Positions 52,401 through 60,476 of a DNA stretch of 64,000 bases are shown in pieces; the stretch's first letter is position 1; every line of letters begins with the position of its first letter. The notes beneath the pieces are model-generated. The model did no database searches and had not been told where the DNA came from. It worked only from the letters and a program-made list of their open reading frames with translations. The translations under genes were made by a program, and so were the position numbers. The stretch is from Mucilaginibacter hurinus (GTDB lineage: Bacteria > Bacteroidota > Bacteroidia > Sphingobacteriales > Sphingobacteriaceae), in the NCBI RefSeq assembly GCF_003324525.1, contig NZ_QGDC01000005.1, forward strand, positions 356,428 to 420,427. Direction: 5' to 3'.

Positions 52401-52859
52401 ATGAAGAAGCTGATAGGTTTAATTATCGTTATCATTTACTGCAACTCAGTGTTTGCCCAGCAACCAGATGACGACGCCATAAAAAAGACAATTAATACTA
52501 TGTTCGATGCCATGCGCGCCGGCGACAGTGCCAAACTGCACTCGGTATTTGCAGATGGAATTGTACTTCAAAGCGTAGCGAAGAAGAAAGATGGTACCGT
52601 AAAATTAATAACAGAAAAGCAGGGCGAGTTTTTAACTGCAGTAGGCACTCCGCACAAAGAAGTTTGGGATGAGCGCATTACCTGGGGTGACATTAAAATT
52701 GATGCAGATTTAGCCAGCGTTTGGACACCTTACAAGTTTTACATAGACGACAAATTCAGCCATTGTGGCGTGAACTTTTTTCAACTGATGAAGACTGCTG
52801 CCGGCTGGAAGATCATTTATATAGTGGATACACGCCGAAAGGATAACTGCCCGGAGTAG
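52401..52859 (+). CDS. Secreted NTF2-like (SnoaL/DUF4440-type) protein
   Basis: 152 residues with a signal peptide (KKLIGLIIVIIYCNSVFAQQ). The body has the cone-shaped NTF2 fold pattern: IKKTINTMFDAMRAGDSAKLHSVF as opening helices, DERITWGDIKIDADLASVWTPYKFYID strands, and FFQLMKTAAGWKIIYIVDTR as the closing strands. Such proteins are often small-molecule-binding or stress-related; no catalytic residues can be named. Probably periplasmic. A single gene behind the dnaA terminator. Confidence 0.8.
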   Translation: MKKLIGLIIVIIYCNSVFAQQPDDDAIKKTINTMFDAMRAGDSAKLHSVFADGIVLQSVAKKKDGTVKLITEKQGEFLTAVGTPHKEVWDERITWGDIKIDADLASVWTPYKFYIDDKFSHCGVNFFQLMKTAAGWKIIYIVDTRRKDNCPE

Positions 52860-52954
52860 TGTGGCCGGCAGGCGTTTTGTGTTTTAATTGATATTTGCTG
52901 CTAATCAGCAGTTAGCTCATCGCTTCTTTAAAATGTCACACGTTATAGTATTAA

Positions 52955-53509
52955 CTAAAGTTCCATGTTATCCAGTCTCATCAATGCGTAAAACAATGAT
53001 GTACAATGTAATGACTGTGCTATCTTATTTTCAGCCAAAAACTGCTTTACTTCTTCAACGGTGTGTTCGCTTACCACTACTTCCTCAAGCTCATCAAGCG
53101 ATTGTTCCTGCACTTTCTTGCCGCCAGTGGCCAGGTAACAATATGTTTTATTGGTAGCTGTTGACGGGTTTGGGTACACCACCGATAGTAGTTCGACCTT
53201 GTCAAAGGCAAAACCGGTTTCTTCTAACAATTCTCGTCGCATGGCGTCTTCAGGTGCTTCATCGCCATCTATTACGCCACCGGGAATTTCAAGCGAGACG
53301 ATTTCGGCCGCGTGCCGGTATTGTGTAATCAACAGTACCTTATAGTCCTCAGTTAAGGCAACTGCATTTACCCAGTCCGGATATTCAAGCACATAGTAAT
53401 TAGGTACAATGCGCCCGTCAGGCATTTCACATTTGTCAGTACGCAAAGTGGCCCACGGGCCCTTGTGTAAATATGTAGATTCCAGTGTTTTCCAGGTAAG
53501 GGAGCGCAT
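52955..53509 (-). CDS. NUDIX hydrolase (ADP-ribose pyrophosphatase-like)
   Basis: 184 residues from the ATG at 53509 (two further codons would need a TTG). The Nudix box GX5EX7REUXEEXGU is visible as GDEAPEDAMRRELLEETGFA (about 79-98) preceded by SLEIPGGVID. A leading domain with WATLRTDKCEMPDGRIVPNYYVLEYPDW is typical of the ADP-ribose/sugar-nucleotide pyrophosphatase subgroup. It cleaves X-linked nucleoside diphosphates; the exact substrate is not certain. Confidence 0.88.
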   Translation of the reverse strand: MRSLTWKTLESTYLHKGPWATLRTDKCEMPDGRIVPNYYVLEYPDWVNAVALTEDYKVLLITQYRHAAEIVSLEIPGGVIDGDEAPEDAMRRELLEETGFAFDKVELLSVVYPNPSTATNKTYCYLATGGKKVQEQSLDELEEVVVSEHTVEEVKQFLAENKIAQSLHCTSLFYALMRLDNMEL

Positions 53510-53579
53510 GGTCAATATATCAGTGGTATTTTTTCTTATTTAATATCAAAAGGTAACGTTAGTCTAACAAACGCTAGCA

Positions 53580-54374
53580 TTACCAGCTGCCGCTTGAGCC
53601 CCCGCCGCCAAAGCTGCCGCCACCGAAACCACTTGAGCCACCCCAGCCGCCGCCGCCGCCGCCGCCGGAGAAACCTCCCCAATCACTGCCGCCGCTGCGT
53701 CCGCCACCGCCCAGCATACTGCCGGCTAAGAACCACCAAAACGGGCTTGCACCACCTCTTCGATCAATAATCTGGCCGCCATTACCACCTCCGCCTTTCC
53801 TGACAATTATAAGTATCACAATAATGATAATGATAACTATTACTATTGCCGGAGGGCCTCCTTTGTCCTTCCTGGCTTTTTTGGGTTCGGCTTTGAACTC
53901 CCCTTTGGTATATTTAATAATGTCGTCAACCGCCGCGTCAAAACCGCCATAGTAATCGCCTTCCCTAAAGCGCGGGTTCATGTCGTTCTCGCGTATCTGC
54001 CGTGTAACAGCGTCGGGCAGCGCGCCTTCAACACCGTAGCCGGTTTGTATAGTGAGCTTGCGGTCGTTAATAGCGGCCAATATCATAATGCCATTGTTTT
54101 TGCCGCCCTGTCCTACACCCCATTTGCGGCCAAGTTGTAGAGCATACTCGCCAATATCATAGTCGCCTACCGAACGCATAGTAACTATTGCAATAGCTGT
54201 GGAAGTGGAGTCACTAAATGCTTCCACCTTTTGGCTAAGCATTTGCTCCTGCTCGGGCGTTAATACGTCGGCATAGTCATTAACCAGTCTATCAGGTTTT
54301 GCCGGAAATTCTTGCGCAAAGGTCAGCAAGCTAACGAGTGATAACCCAATAAATACGATATACTTTTTAAACAT
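53580..54374 (-). CDS. TPM domain membrane protein with Gly-rich tail (YgcG-like)
   Basis: 264 residues from the ATG at 54374, which starts a clean signal peptide (FKKYIVFIGLSLVSLLTFAQ); a longer in-frame start at 54395 would overlap the previous gene. The TPM domain (about 25-150: VNDYADVLTPEQEQML, IAIVTMRSVGDYDIGEYA, GIMILAAINDRKLTIQTGYG) is followed by one membrane helix (about 175-193) and a tail rich in Gly, Ser and Trp ending GGGSSGSW. It is thought to be membrane-tethered with TPM outside. Operon: lemA, TPM, TPM. Confidence 0.88.
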   Translation of the reverse strand: MFKKYIVFIGLSLVSLLTFAQEFPAKPDRLVNDYADVLTPEQEQMLSQKVEAFSDSTSTAIAIVTMRSVGDYDIGEYALQLGRKWGVGQGGKNNGIMILAAINDRKLTIQTGYGVEGALPDAVTRQIRENDMNPRFREGDYYGGFDAAVDDIIKYTKGEFKAEPKKARKDKGGPPAIVIVIIIIIVILIIVRKGGGGNGGQIIDRRGGASPFWWFLAGSMLGGGGRSGGSDWGGFSGGGGGGGWGGSSGFGGGSFGGGGSSGSW

Positions 54375-54384
54375 CAAATTCAAA

Positions 54385-54819
54385 TTAATTACCATCCATG
54401 TGCGCTATGTCGTCAGGGAGCTCGTTAGTGTCGTTATGCAGGTAAGGAAAATATTTTTGCAGTTGCTGCCCTGCCTGGGTAATACCCAAAACAATACCTT
54501 CTACCAAATTGCCGTACTTAAATTGTTCCAGCATTTGCTCTTTGGTACTGTCCCAAAAATCGGCTGGAACAAGCTTATTTATTCCTGCATCGCCAATAAT
54601 GGCAAATTTGCGATCAACCGTGGCAAGATAGATGAGCACGCCGTTACGCTGCTTAGTTTTATCCATATTTAACTGGTAAAAATACTTAGCGGCGCGGTCA
54701 AGCACCTCATCGCTACAGGTTTTTTCGATAGCTATACGTACTTCGCCTGAAGTAAACTTTTCAGCCGCTTCGATGGCTTGCCTTATACGCTGTTCTTCTT
54801 CCTCGTTAAATATATTCAT
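54385..54819 (-). CDS. TPM domain protein
   Basis: 144 residues, a lone TPM domain: FTSGEVRIAIEKTC, YLATVDRKFAIIGDAGI and the closing LVEGIVLGITQAGQQLQKYFPY. No signal peptide or membrane helix, so probably cytoplasmic or peripheral. The middle gene of the lemA operon, ending 10 bases before the start of the second TPM gene. It may interact with the larger TPM protein; the biochemical activity of bacterial TPM domains is uncertain. Confidence 0.85.
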   Translation of the reverse strand: MNIFNEEEEQRIRQAIEAAEKFTSGEVRIAIEKTCSDEVLDRAAKYFYQLNMDKTKQRNGVLIYLATVDRKFAIIGDAGINKLVPADFWDSTKEQMLEQFKYGNLVEGIVLGITQAGQQLQKYFPYLHNDTNELPDDIAHMDGN

Positions 54820-54830
54820 CTGAATATTGG

Positions 54831-54894
54831 GTGAATGAATGAGAGAGTTGCAAAAGAATGATCGAAGTTATTTTTGCCTCAATCATTCATTCAC
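54831..54894. promoter_or_regulatory. 12-bp perfect inverted repeat between lemA and TPM gene
   Basis: GTGAATGAATGA (54831-54842) is mirrored exactly by TCATTCATTCAC (54883-54894), with a nested GCAAAA/TTTTGC pairing inside. It fills the whole 89-base spacer between cotranscribed genes and would form a long hairpin in the mRNA. No T-run follows, so it is more likely a stability or processing element than a terminator. Confidence 0.55.
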
Positions 54895-54908
54895 TTAACT
54901 CATAAATA

Positions 54909-55487
54909 TTAGAACTCTACCTTCGGCGCTTTGTCTGCCCCGGCTTCGGCGGTAAAGTATCCCTTTTCGCTAAAGCCAAACATTTTGGCGGTTAAATTAG
55001 CCGGAAACGAACGTATCTTGCTATTATACTGCTGAACGGCCGTATTAAAATCAAGGCGGGCTACATTAATCCGGTTTTCGGTGCCTTCTAACTGTACTTG
55101 TAAATCTTTAAAATTAGCGTTTGCCTGCAAGGTAGGATAGTTTTCGGTAACCATAAGTAACCGTCCAAGTGCCTGGCTTAATTCGCCTTGTGCTGATTGG
55201 TAAGCTTTAATTGATTCAGGTGTAAGTTTGGCAGGGTCAACCTGCACCGAAGTGGCTTTTGCACGTGCTTCAACAACACCTGTAAGCGTTTCCTTTTCAA
55301 AGTTAGCAGCACCTTTAACGGTATTCACTAAATTAGGTATCAGATCGGCACGGCGTTGGTACTGGCTTTGCACAGCGCCCCATTTGCCCTTCACGTTTTC
55401 GTCAAGATCAACCATGCTGTTGTAACTGCATGAGCTAAGCGACATGGCCGCAGCAATAACTAATATTACAGAGAATAATTTTTTCAT
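54909..55487 (-). CDS. lemA: LemA family lipoprotein
   Basis: 192 residues from the ATG at 55487; ten more residues upstream lack a signal. Lipoprotein signal KKLFSVILVIAAAMSLSSC with Cys20 as the lipidation site, then the LemA helical core: GKWGAVQSQYQRRADLIPNLV and NRINVARLDFNTAVQQYNSKIRSFP are hallmarks. LemA/TPM operons are widespread and of uncertain function, probably envelope-related. First gene of the operon with two TPM genes. Confidence 0.92.
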   Translation of the reverse strand: MKKLFSVILVIAAAMSLSSCSYNSMVDLDENVKGKWGAVQSQYQRRADLIPNLVNTVKGAANFEKETLTGVVEARAKATSVQVDPAKLTPESIKAYQSAQGELSQALGRLLMVTENYPTLQANANFKDLQVQLEGTENRINVARLDFNTAVQQYNSKIRSFPANLTAKMFGFSEKGYFTAEAGADKAPKVEF

Positions 55488-55646
55488 CTTTAATTTTAAT
55501 AATGGTGAATTTAACATTAGATAACAAAACGTGTACCGTTGTTACAAATTACCAGGTTAATGACAGTTTGTCAATTACTACAAATAACGGTTTACAAATT
55601 TACTATATAATGCCGCATTAATGAGTCTTTCACTGCAATGTTTTCA

Positions 55647-55676
55647 TAACTTTGTGTATCCGGGATAAAAACCCGG
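55647..55676 (+). promoter_or_regulatory. -7 box TAACTTTG and leader hairpin of FAD protein gene
   Basis: Exact TAnnTTTG at 55647-55654, 28 bases before the ATG at 55683. CCGGG (55660-55664) pairs with CCCGG (55672-55676), a 5-pair hairpin whose 3' side ends six bases before the start codon and may slow initiation. No -33 TTG seen. Confidence 0.45.
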
Positions 55677-55682
55677 CAGTAC

Positions 55683-57233
55683 ATGACCAAAGAAACAGAA
55701 ATAGTTTGCGCGCCTGAGCAGCATGAGGATTTATCCGTATTAATAAAACTGGCTGCATCGTCCTTAAACCTCCAGCCACAGCGCATATCAGCATTAAAAA
55801 TAATTAAGCGTTCAATTGATGCCCGCGGCCGTAAGGTAGTTTACCGCATGCAGGTAAAGGTGTTTATAGATGAATCCCATCAAGCCGAACACTATACTGT
55901 TAATTATCCAAACGTAAATGATGCCAAACCGGTAATTATTGTTGGGGCAGGGCCAGCGGGACTGTTTGCTGCATTACAATGTATTGAGTTAGGTATTAAG
56001 CCTGTTATCATTGAGCGCGGTAAGGACGTTAAACAACGCCGCCGCGATTTAGCCAATATCAACAAAGAGGGCCTGATAAATCCGGAGTCAAATTATTGCT
56101 TTGGCGAGGGTGGGGCGGGTACATATTCAGACGGCAAGCTCTATACACGTTCAACCAAACGGGGCGATGTTAACCAGGTGCTCAAAGTATTTGTGGCGCA
56201 TGGCGCTACTGAAGATATTTTAATTGACGCCCGCCCGCATATAGGTACTAACAAACTGCCGCAAATTATTGCGGCAATGCGTGAAACTATATTGAATGCG
56301 GGAGGTGAAATTCATTTTGACAAAAAGGTAACTGGTCTTCAGGTAAGTTTTAATAAAATAAAGGGGGTAGAGCTGGCATCAGGACAAAAGATAAATGCAG
56401 ATGCGGTGATTTTGGCAACGGGGCACTCGGCAAGGGATGTGTTTGAAATGTTGCACCGTCAAAACATACTCATCGAAGCTAAGCCATTCGCATTGGGAGT
56501 TCGGATTGAACACCCGCAAGAAATAATAGACCGTGCGCAATATCATTGTGAATACCGCGGCCCGCATTTGCCGCCATCTTATTATAGTTTGGTAGAACAG
56601 GTTGATGAGCGGGGGGTGTTTTCTTTTTGCATGTGTCCCGGCGGTATAATTGCTCCCTGTGCCACCGCGGCAAATGAAATCGTTGTAAACGGCTGGAGCC
56701 CTTCAAAAAGAAACAACCCCTACGCTAATTCAGGTACAGTTGTACAAGTGAATTTTGAGGATGTGCAGGGCGATAACGCCGATCCATTTAAAATGCTACG
56801 TTTTCAGCAGCAGATAGAGCAAGCCGCTTTTGCAGCCGGCGGTGACAACCTCGTAGCACCCGCACAGCGCATGGTTGATTTTGTTGAGGGACGTTTATCC
56901 GGCGATTTGCCTGAAAACTCCTACCTGCCCGGCACAAAAAGTGTACAGTTAAAAGAGGTACTTCCAAGTTGGATAAATCGGCGGTTGCAGAAAGCGTTGC
57001 CGGCATTTGGTAAAAAAATGAAAGGGTACTATACTAATGAAGCCATTTTAGTAGGAGTGGAATCCCGCACTTCGTCGCCGGTGAAGATACCCCGCGACAA
57101 AGAAACCATGCAGCATCCGCAAATAGCGGGGCTTTACCCCTGCGGCGAGGGCGCCGGGTATGCAGGTGGCATAATTTCTGCTGCTATTGATGGCATAAAC
57201 TGCGCTTTAGCAGCTTCAACCATCGTACAATGA
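55683..57233 (+). CDS. FAD-dependent oxidoreductase (COG2509-like)
   Basis: 516 residues. An N-terminal domain of about 80 residues (SVLIKLAASSLNLQPQRISA, then SIDARGRKVVYRM) precedes the dinucleotide-binding motif VGAGPAGLFAAL (about 83-94). FGEGGAGTYSDGKLYTR (about 140-156) and ILATGHSARDVFEMLH (about 240-255) are the family's marks, and CGEGAGYAGGI near the C-terminus is the second FAD contact. Related proteins are annotated as uncharacterised FAD-dependent dehydrogenases; the substrate is unknown. The next gene (DinB) overlaps by four bases (ATGA). Confidence 0.85.
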   Translation: MTKETEIVCAPEQHEDLSVLIKLAASSLNLQPQRISALKIIKRSIDARGRKVVYRMQVKVFIDESHQAEHYTVNYPNVNDAKPVIIVGAGPAGLFAALQCIELGIKPVIIERGKDVKQRRRDLANINKEGLINPESNYCFGEGGAGTYSDGKLYTRSTKRGDVNQVLKVFVAHGATEDILIDARPHIGTNKLPQIIAAMRETILNAGGEIHFDKKVTGLQVSFNKIKGVELASGQKINADAVILATGHSARDVFEMLHRQNILIEAKPFALGVRIEHPQEIIDRAQYHCEYRGPHLPPSYYSLVEQVDERGVFSFCMCPGGIIAPCATAANEIVVNGWSPSKRNNPYANSGTVVQVNFEDVQGDNADPFKMLRFQQQIEQAAFAAGGDNLVAPAQRMVDFVEGRLSGDLPENSYLPGTKSVQLKEVLPSWINRRLQKALPAFGKKMKGYYTNEAILVGVESRTSSPVKIPRDKETMQHPQIAGLYPCGEGAGYAGGIISAAIDGINCALAASTIVQ

Positions 57234-57721
57234 TTAAAAGTGAAAAGCTTGCCGCCGAATTGCGGACTGTTTTATCAGGTAACGCCTGGTACGGTACGCC
57301 GGTATATGAAATGCTTGATACTATACCTTTCGATATAGCTTATTTACGGCCGCCGGGTGGCGCACATAGCATTGCCGAAATTACAATGCATATGCTTAAC
57401 TGGACGGAGGAAGCAATAAGCCGGATGCAGGGCAACAAGGCAGGTATGCCTGAAAATGGTAACTGGCCAAATGCCGGTGCCGCTGACGAGCAAAGGTGGA
57501 GTAAACTGCTAACCCGTTACAAGTTAATAAATGCGGAGTTCGGCAGGGTTATACAAGCTTTTCCCGATGGAAATTGGGATGCTCTGACAAATGATGACCG
57601 TGATGAGCCCAGTACCGGCGGCAATTATGAGGAGCTTGTGCACGGTTTAATACAACACCATGTTTATCATGCAGGGCAGATAGGGATTATAAAAAGAATG
57701 CTGAATGGTTCGCAAGTTTAG
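57230..57721 (+). CDS. DinB family (DfsB-like) metal-binding protein
   Basis: 163 residues, a four-helix DinB bundle. Three histidines likely bind metal: HSIAEITMHMLNW (two) and HHVYHAGQIGIIKRM (one of the H residues near 146-150). DinB-like proteins include mycothiol- and bacillithiol-dependent thiol transferases; here the thiol is unknown. Translationally coupled to the FAD protein by ATGA overlap, hinting at a shared redox role. Confidence 0.85.
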   Translation: MIKSEKLAAELRTVLSGNAWYGTPVYEMLDTIPFDIAYLRPPGGAHSIAEITMHMLNWTEEAISRMQGNKAGMPENGNWPNAGAADEQRWSKLLTRYKLINAEFGRVIQAFPDGNWDALTNDDRDEPSTGGNYEELVHGLIQHHVYHAGQIGIIKRMLNGSQV

Positions 57722-57734
57722 TGCAGTAGATACT

Positions 57735-57947
57735 TCAGTCCAGTTCCCGGCAATTTAACCCTACCGCCAGCAGCAAGCTCTCGATATAGCCCGGTGCTAC
57801 CCCGCTGGCTACTACGCGCAGTATGTTATCACAGTCTTCCAGGTCAAAATTCCAGTCTTTAATCGCGGACAGTGGCGTTAGCACTTCTTTTACCATGCCA
57901 ACCTGTCCTGCGCTGGTAACATCCGTTGCAAAAACAAGTACTTCCAT
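57735..57947 (-). CDS. Small conserved hypothetical protein
   Basis: 70 residues with an alternating pattern that looks like a small beta-alpha-beta fold: MEVLVFATDVTSAGQVGMVK, DWNFDLEDCDNILRVVA, YIESLLLAVGLNCREL. It resembles the ferredoxin-like layout of HMA-type domains but lacks their CxxC. It follows the small membrane protein by 11 bases and is part of the second ECF operon. Convergent with the DinB gene (13 bases between stops). Confidence 0.7.
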   Translation of the reverse strand: MEVLVFATDVTSAGQVGMVKEVLTPLSAIKDWNFDLEDCDNILRVVASGVAPGYIESLLLAVGLNCRELD

Positions 57948-57958
57948 AAATGATTGTG

Positions 57959-58342
57959 TTAAATCTGTTCTGTCCCGGTGGGGTTGTCATTTTCTAAACT
58001 AATATTGTCATGGCGAGGGTTTCCCCAGCGGCACATACGGCTTTTCATTTCAGCCTTGAAGCGTTCGCGTTCTTCGTCACTCATATTCTTCATGTGCTCT
58101 TTCATGCGCCGGTGGCGCATCCATGGCGCACCGCCAGGTCCCCTCCCAAAGCCAAAAAGTATCTTACACAATATGAATATACCCATGGCCTGCCAAAATG
58201 TAATGGCGGTTATGCCAAGTATGGCAGGTAAAAGGTGATTCCATAGCTGCATCACTATAAAGCTAACGAGCGCCAGCAAGGCGGCTATCCCTAAGGGTAT
58301 AAATACAAAGCGGTATGGCGAATCACTGCATCTTCCTTTCAT
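57959..58342 (-). CDS. Two-helix membrane protein with charged C-terminal helix
   Basis: 127 residues. Two membrane helices (about 12-32 and 37-60, IPLGIAALLALVSFIVMQLW and ILGITAITFWQAMGIFILC) and then a Gly-rich turn and a strongly charged helix (HRRMKEHMKNMSDEERERF). It starts 18 bases after the ECF sigma stop. Location suggests a role as anti-sigma or target of the sigma factor, but it does not look like a known anti-sigma domain. The function is unknown. Confidence 0.7.
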   Translation of the reverse strand: MKGRCSDSPYRFVFIPLGIAALLALVSFIVMQLWNHLLPAILGITAITFWQAMGIFILCKILFGFGRGPGGAPWMRHRRMKEHMKNMSDEERERFKAEMKSRMCRWGNPRHDNISLENDNPTGTEQI

Positions 58343-58360
58343 TGTCGTATTTTTTTAAGT

Positions 58361-58918
58361 TCAATATTCTGTTATTTCAGTATATAATTGTTTTAAGCGC
58401 CGACGCAGGTGCATTACTGCATAGTACTTACGCGACACAAGGGTTTGTACTTTTTCGCCAGTTCGTTCAGCAATCTCAGCAAAAGGCATGTTATCCAGTT
58501 CGTGCCAAATAAACACTTGCTTTTGACTTTCAGGCAGCTCATCAAGCGCTATAAAGAGCTGTTGCCAAAAAAGATTGCGCAGATATTCTGTCTCTGGTGT
58601 TTTTGCTTCAGTTAACAATAAGCACTTTAAGTCGGGTAAGTTATCACCTTCATCATTCCCGGGCGTAAGGTCGTCAAGCAGCGCCTCAGTCTTTTTGTGG
58701 TGCCTGTCGATAATTTTATTGCGGGCTACTTTATATAACCAGGCGCTGGTTTGCTCAATAGGCTGAGCATTAAACACGGCACTAAGTTGATACCATACAT
58801 CCTGCAGAATGTCTTCAGCATCTGCGTCACTTTTTACCCGGCGACGGATAAAGCCCAGCAGATTTTTGCCATACGCCTTTATGGCTTGTATAACGGCATT
58901 GTTTCTATCCTCGGGCAT
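58361..58918 (-). CDS. ECF-type RNA polymerase sigma factor
   Basis: About 185 residues from the ATG at 58918; a TTG five codons earlier (58933), preceded by AAAGGAT, is an alternative start. Region 2: SDADAEDILQDVWYQLSAVF and TSAWLYKVARNKIIDRHHKK. Region 4: LDELPESQKQVFIWHELDNM and FAEIAERTGEKVQTLVSRKY as the helix-turn-helix. The domain pair and size are typical ECF. It leads an operon with a two-helix membrane protein and a 70-residue protein. Confidence 0.9.
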   Translation of the reverse strand: MPEDRNNAVIQAIKAYGKNLLGFIRRRVKSDADAEDILQDVWYQLSAVFNAQPIEQTSAWLYKVARNKIIDRHHKKTEALLDDLTPGNDEGDNLPDLKCLLLTEAKTPETEYLRNLFWQQLFIALDELPESQKQVFIWHELDNMPFAEIAERTGEKVQTLVSRKYYAVMHLRRRLKQLYTEITEY

Positions 58919-59089
58919 TACGGCGGCTACCAATTTTATATCCTTTAATAATGATGAAGACGGGTGGTCTTCAAAAACATTTTAAAACATTTTAATTTTC
59001 TTTTTAGATGATGACTGACAATGAATGTAACACCGGATGGGAATAATAATTGACAAACAAAATCGTTTTACTGAAGTTGTTGTATAGAC

Positions 59090-59455
59090 ATGACAAACAA
59101 AAAAACACTCATTTTAGGTGCCACGCCTGACCCTGGCCGATACGCCTACCTGGCTGCCAATAAGCTTGTAAAGCATGGCCACACTATTGTAAACGTTGGC
59201 ATTAAAAAAGGAGAAGTTGCAGGCGTCGAAATTGAAAAGCCGGAAAGGATACATCACGATATAGACACTGTGACATTATACGTTGGATCGGGTAATTTAC
59301 CGCAGCTGTTTGATTATATACTTGAAACGCACCCTCAGCGTATAATTTTTAATCCGGGTACCGAGAATAGCGAATTAAGGCGGAGGGCAGAGGAGCAGGG
59401 TATAGAAACACTCTATGCTTGTACATTGGTAATGCTTTCAACAGGTCAGTACTAA
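59090..59455 (+). CDS. CoA-binding domain protein
   Basis: 121 residues, a Rossmann-like CoA_binding fold. LGATPDPGRYAYLAANKLVKHGH (about 8-30; key LGA and KLVKHGH) and KGEVAGVEIEKPERIHHDIDTVTLYVG resemble YccU-type proteins but the protein is shorter than YccU (about 137). Probably binds CoA or a related nucleotide; the role is unknown. Ends 51 bases before a strong bidirectional terminator. Confidence 0.82.
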   Translation: MTNKKTLILGATPDPGRYAYLAANKLVKHGHTIVNVGIKKGEVAGVEIEKPERIHHDIDTVTLYVGSGNLPQLFDYILETHPQRIIFNPGTENSELRRRAEEQGIETLYACTLVMLSTGQY

Positions 59456-59506
59456 TTTGAAGCCCGTTAGTCTTTTAAATTAAGCTTTAGCCTGATTTAA
59501 TTATAT

Positions 59507-59538
59507 AACAAAGCCGATTAATTTTAATCGGCTTTGTT
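59507..59538. terminator. Bidirectional terminator between CoA-binding and DUF3606 genes
   Basis: A perfect 15-pair stem: AACAAAGCCGATTAA (59507-59521) with TTAATCGGCTTTGTT (59524-59538). A/T-rich flanks give limited T-runs on both strands. It sits 36 bases from the DUF3606 stop on the other side, so it can serve both convergent genes. Confidence 0.75.
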
Positions 59539-59573
59539 ATGTTCCGCTCTCTTTAAAAAATTTCAGCGAGTTA

Positions 59574-59753
59574 TTAGTTGTGCTTGTTCTTAATATACTG
59601 CTCAATAACTTTACGGTCGTTTGAGCCTGTAGCACGCTTCGCACCGCCTACGGCCTGGCTGCTTACCCCTAATTTCTCGGCTATGTGCCTAACTTCATAG
59701 TCCTGTGACGAATTTACCTTCCTTCTGTCTGTTTTTATTCCTCTGGTAGCCAT
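59574..59753 (-). CDS. DUF3606-like small protein
   Basis: 59 residues, read from the ATG at 59753 to the TAA at 59576-59574. The translated pattern TDRRKVNSSQDYEVRHIAEKLG, then VSSQAVGGAKRATGSNDRKV and ending YIKNKHN, matches DUF3606: a short DNA-binding-like helical pair with the DYEVRH core. DUF3606 proteins of this length are found in Bacteroidota and Proteobacteria, with no known function. It stands alone with about 215 bases of gene-free DNA upstream (59754-59970), where I see no further gene. Confidence 0.72.
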   Translation of the reverse strand: MATRGIKTDRRKVNSSQDYEVRHIAEKLGVSSQAVGGAKRATGSNDRKVIEQYIKNKHN

Positions 59754-59970
59754 AATTTTGTTTTTTAGGTATGTTGTAAACTATTTTAAGTTATAACAAG
59801 AGCTCAGCAATTAGGTTTTAATTTCAAGGTAACTTTCAATGGTATATGTGAAATTTACGGTCGCCTTCAAAAAAATAAATAAAATATAAATTAAATATAG
59901 GGATCAAGAAAAGCATCAAATCCACAATAGTGCTTTAACAAAACAGCCAACGGCTAAGCGCCCTGTCTTG

Positions 59971-60456
59971 TTAAGGCATTTTGCCTATTTCATTTATCAG
60001 CATCTGAGCCACGGCATCAATAGTTTGGTGAATGATATCTTCCTGTGAACCTGTATATACCTGGCACAGGCTTACGGGTTTGCCATGTATAAAGGCATAT
60101 ACAAACATAGTGCCTACCGGCTTATCATAATTTTCGCTTCCACCCGGTGTAGTGAGCCCGGTAACACCAATCTGTATGTCAGAAGGTATCAGTCCACCTA
60201 ATCTTCGGGCCATTTCAGCTGTAACCTCTTCAGACTCGGGTGTGTACTTTTCTATCAATACATGCGGCACTTTCAAGATGTCTTCTTTAAGTGTTGCGTC
60301 ATAACAAACTATGCCACCCTTCAATATCCGGCCCGACTCAGGGGCCAGCGCAAACTCAGAGCATAGCCAGCCCGCGGTGGCGCTTTCTGCAAAGGCTATG
60401 GTTAAGTTTTTTTCAGCCATAAGTTTGCTGCATTCTAAAATTCGTTGTTCAGCCAT
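59971..60456 (-). CDS. CinA C-terminal domain protein (nicotinamide-nucleotide amidase-like)
   Basis: 161 residues, PncC/CinA-C fold. AFAESATAGWLCSEFAL (about 21-37) corresponds to the catalytic AESCTGG loop; the Ser is kept but Cys-Thr-Gly-Gly has become Ala-Thr-Ala-Gly. YDATLKEDIL carries the conserved Tyr and Lys. GVTGLTTPGGSENYDKPVGTMF is the second motif. PncC hydrolyses NMN to nicotinate mononucleotide and ammonia. The altered loop makes activity uncertain. Ends 20 bases after the cyanophycinase gene's stop in the same direction. Confidence 0.82.
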   Translation of the reverse strand: MAEQRILECSKLMAEKNLTIAFAESATAGWLCSEFALAPESGRILKGGIVCYDATLKEDILKVPHVLIEKYTPESEEVTAEMARRLGGLIPSDIQIGVTGLTTPGGSENYDKPVGTMFVYAFIHGKPVSLCQVYTGSQEDIIHQTIDAVAQMLINEIGKMP

Positions 60457-60476
60457 ATTAATTTATGTTTAAGTTT

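Noticed and set aside
53590..53720. CCGCC-rich repeated DNA resembling a tandem repeat or CRISPR-like element
   Set aside because: It is the codon pattern of the Gly/Ser-rich tail of the TPM protein, with no spacers or regular units.
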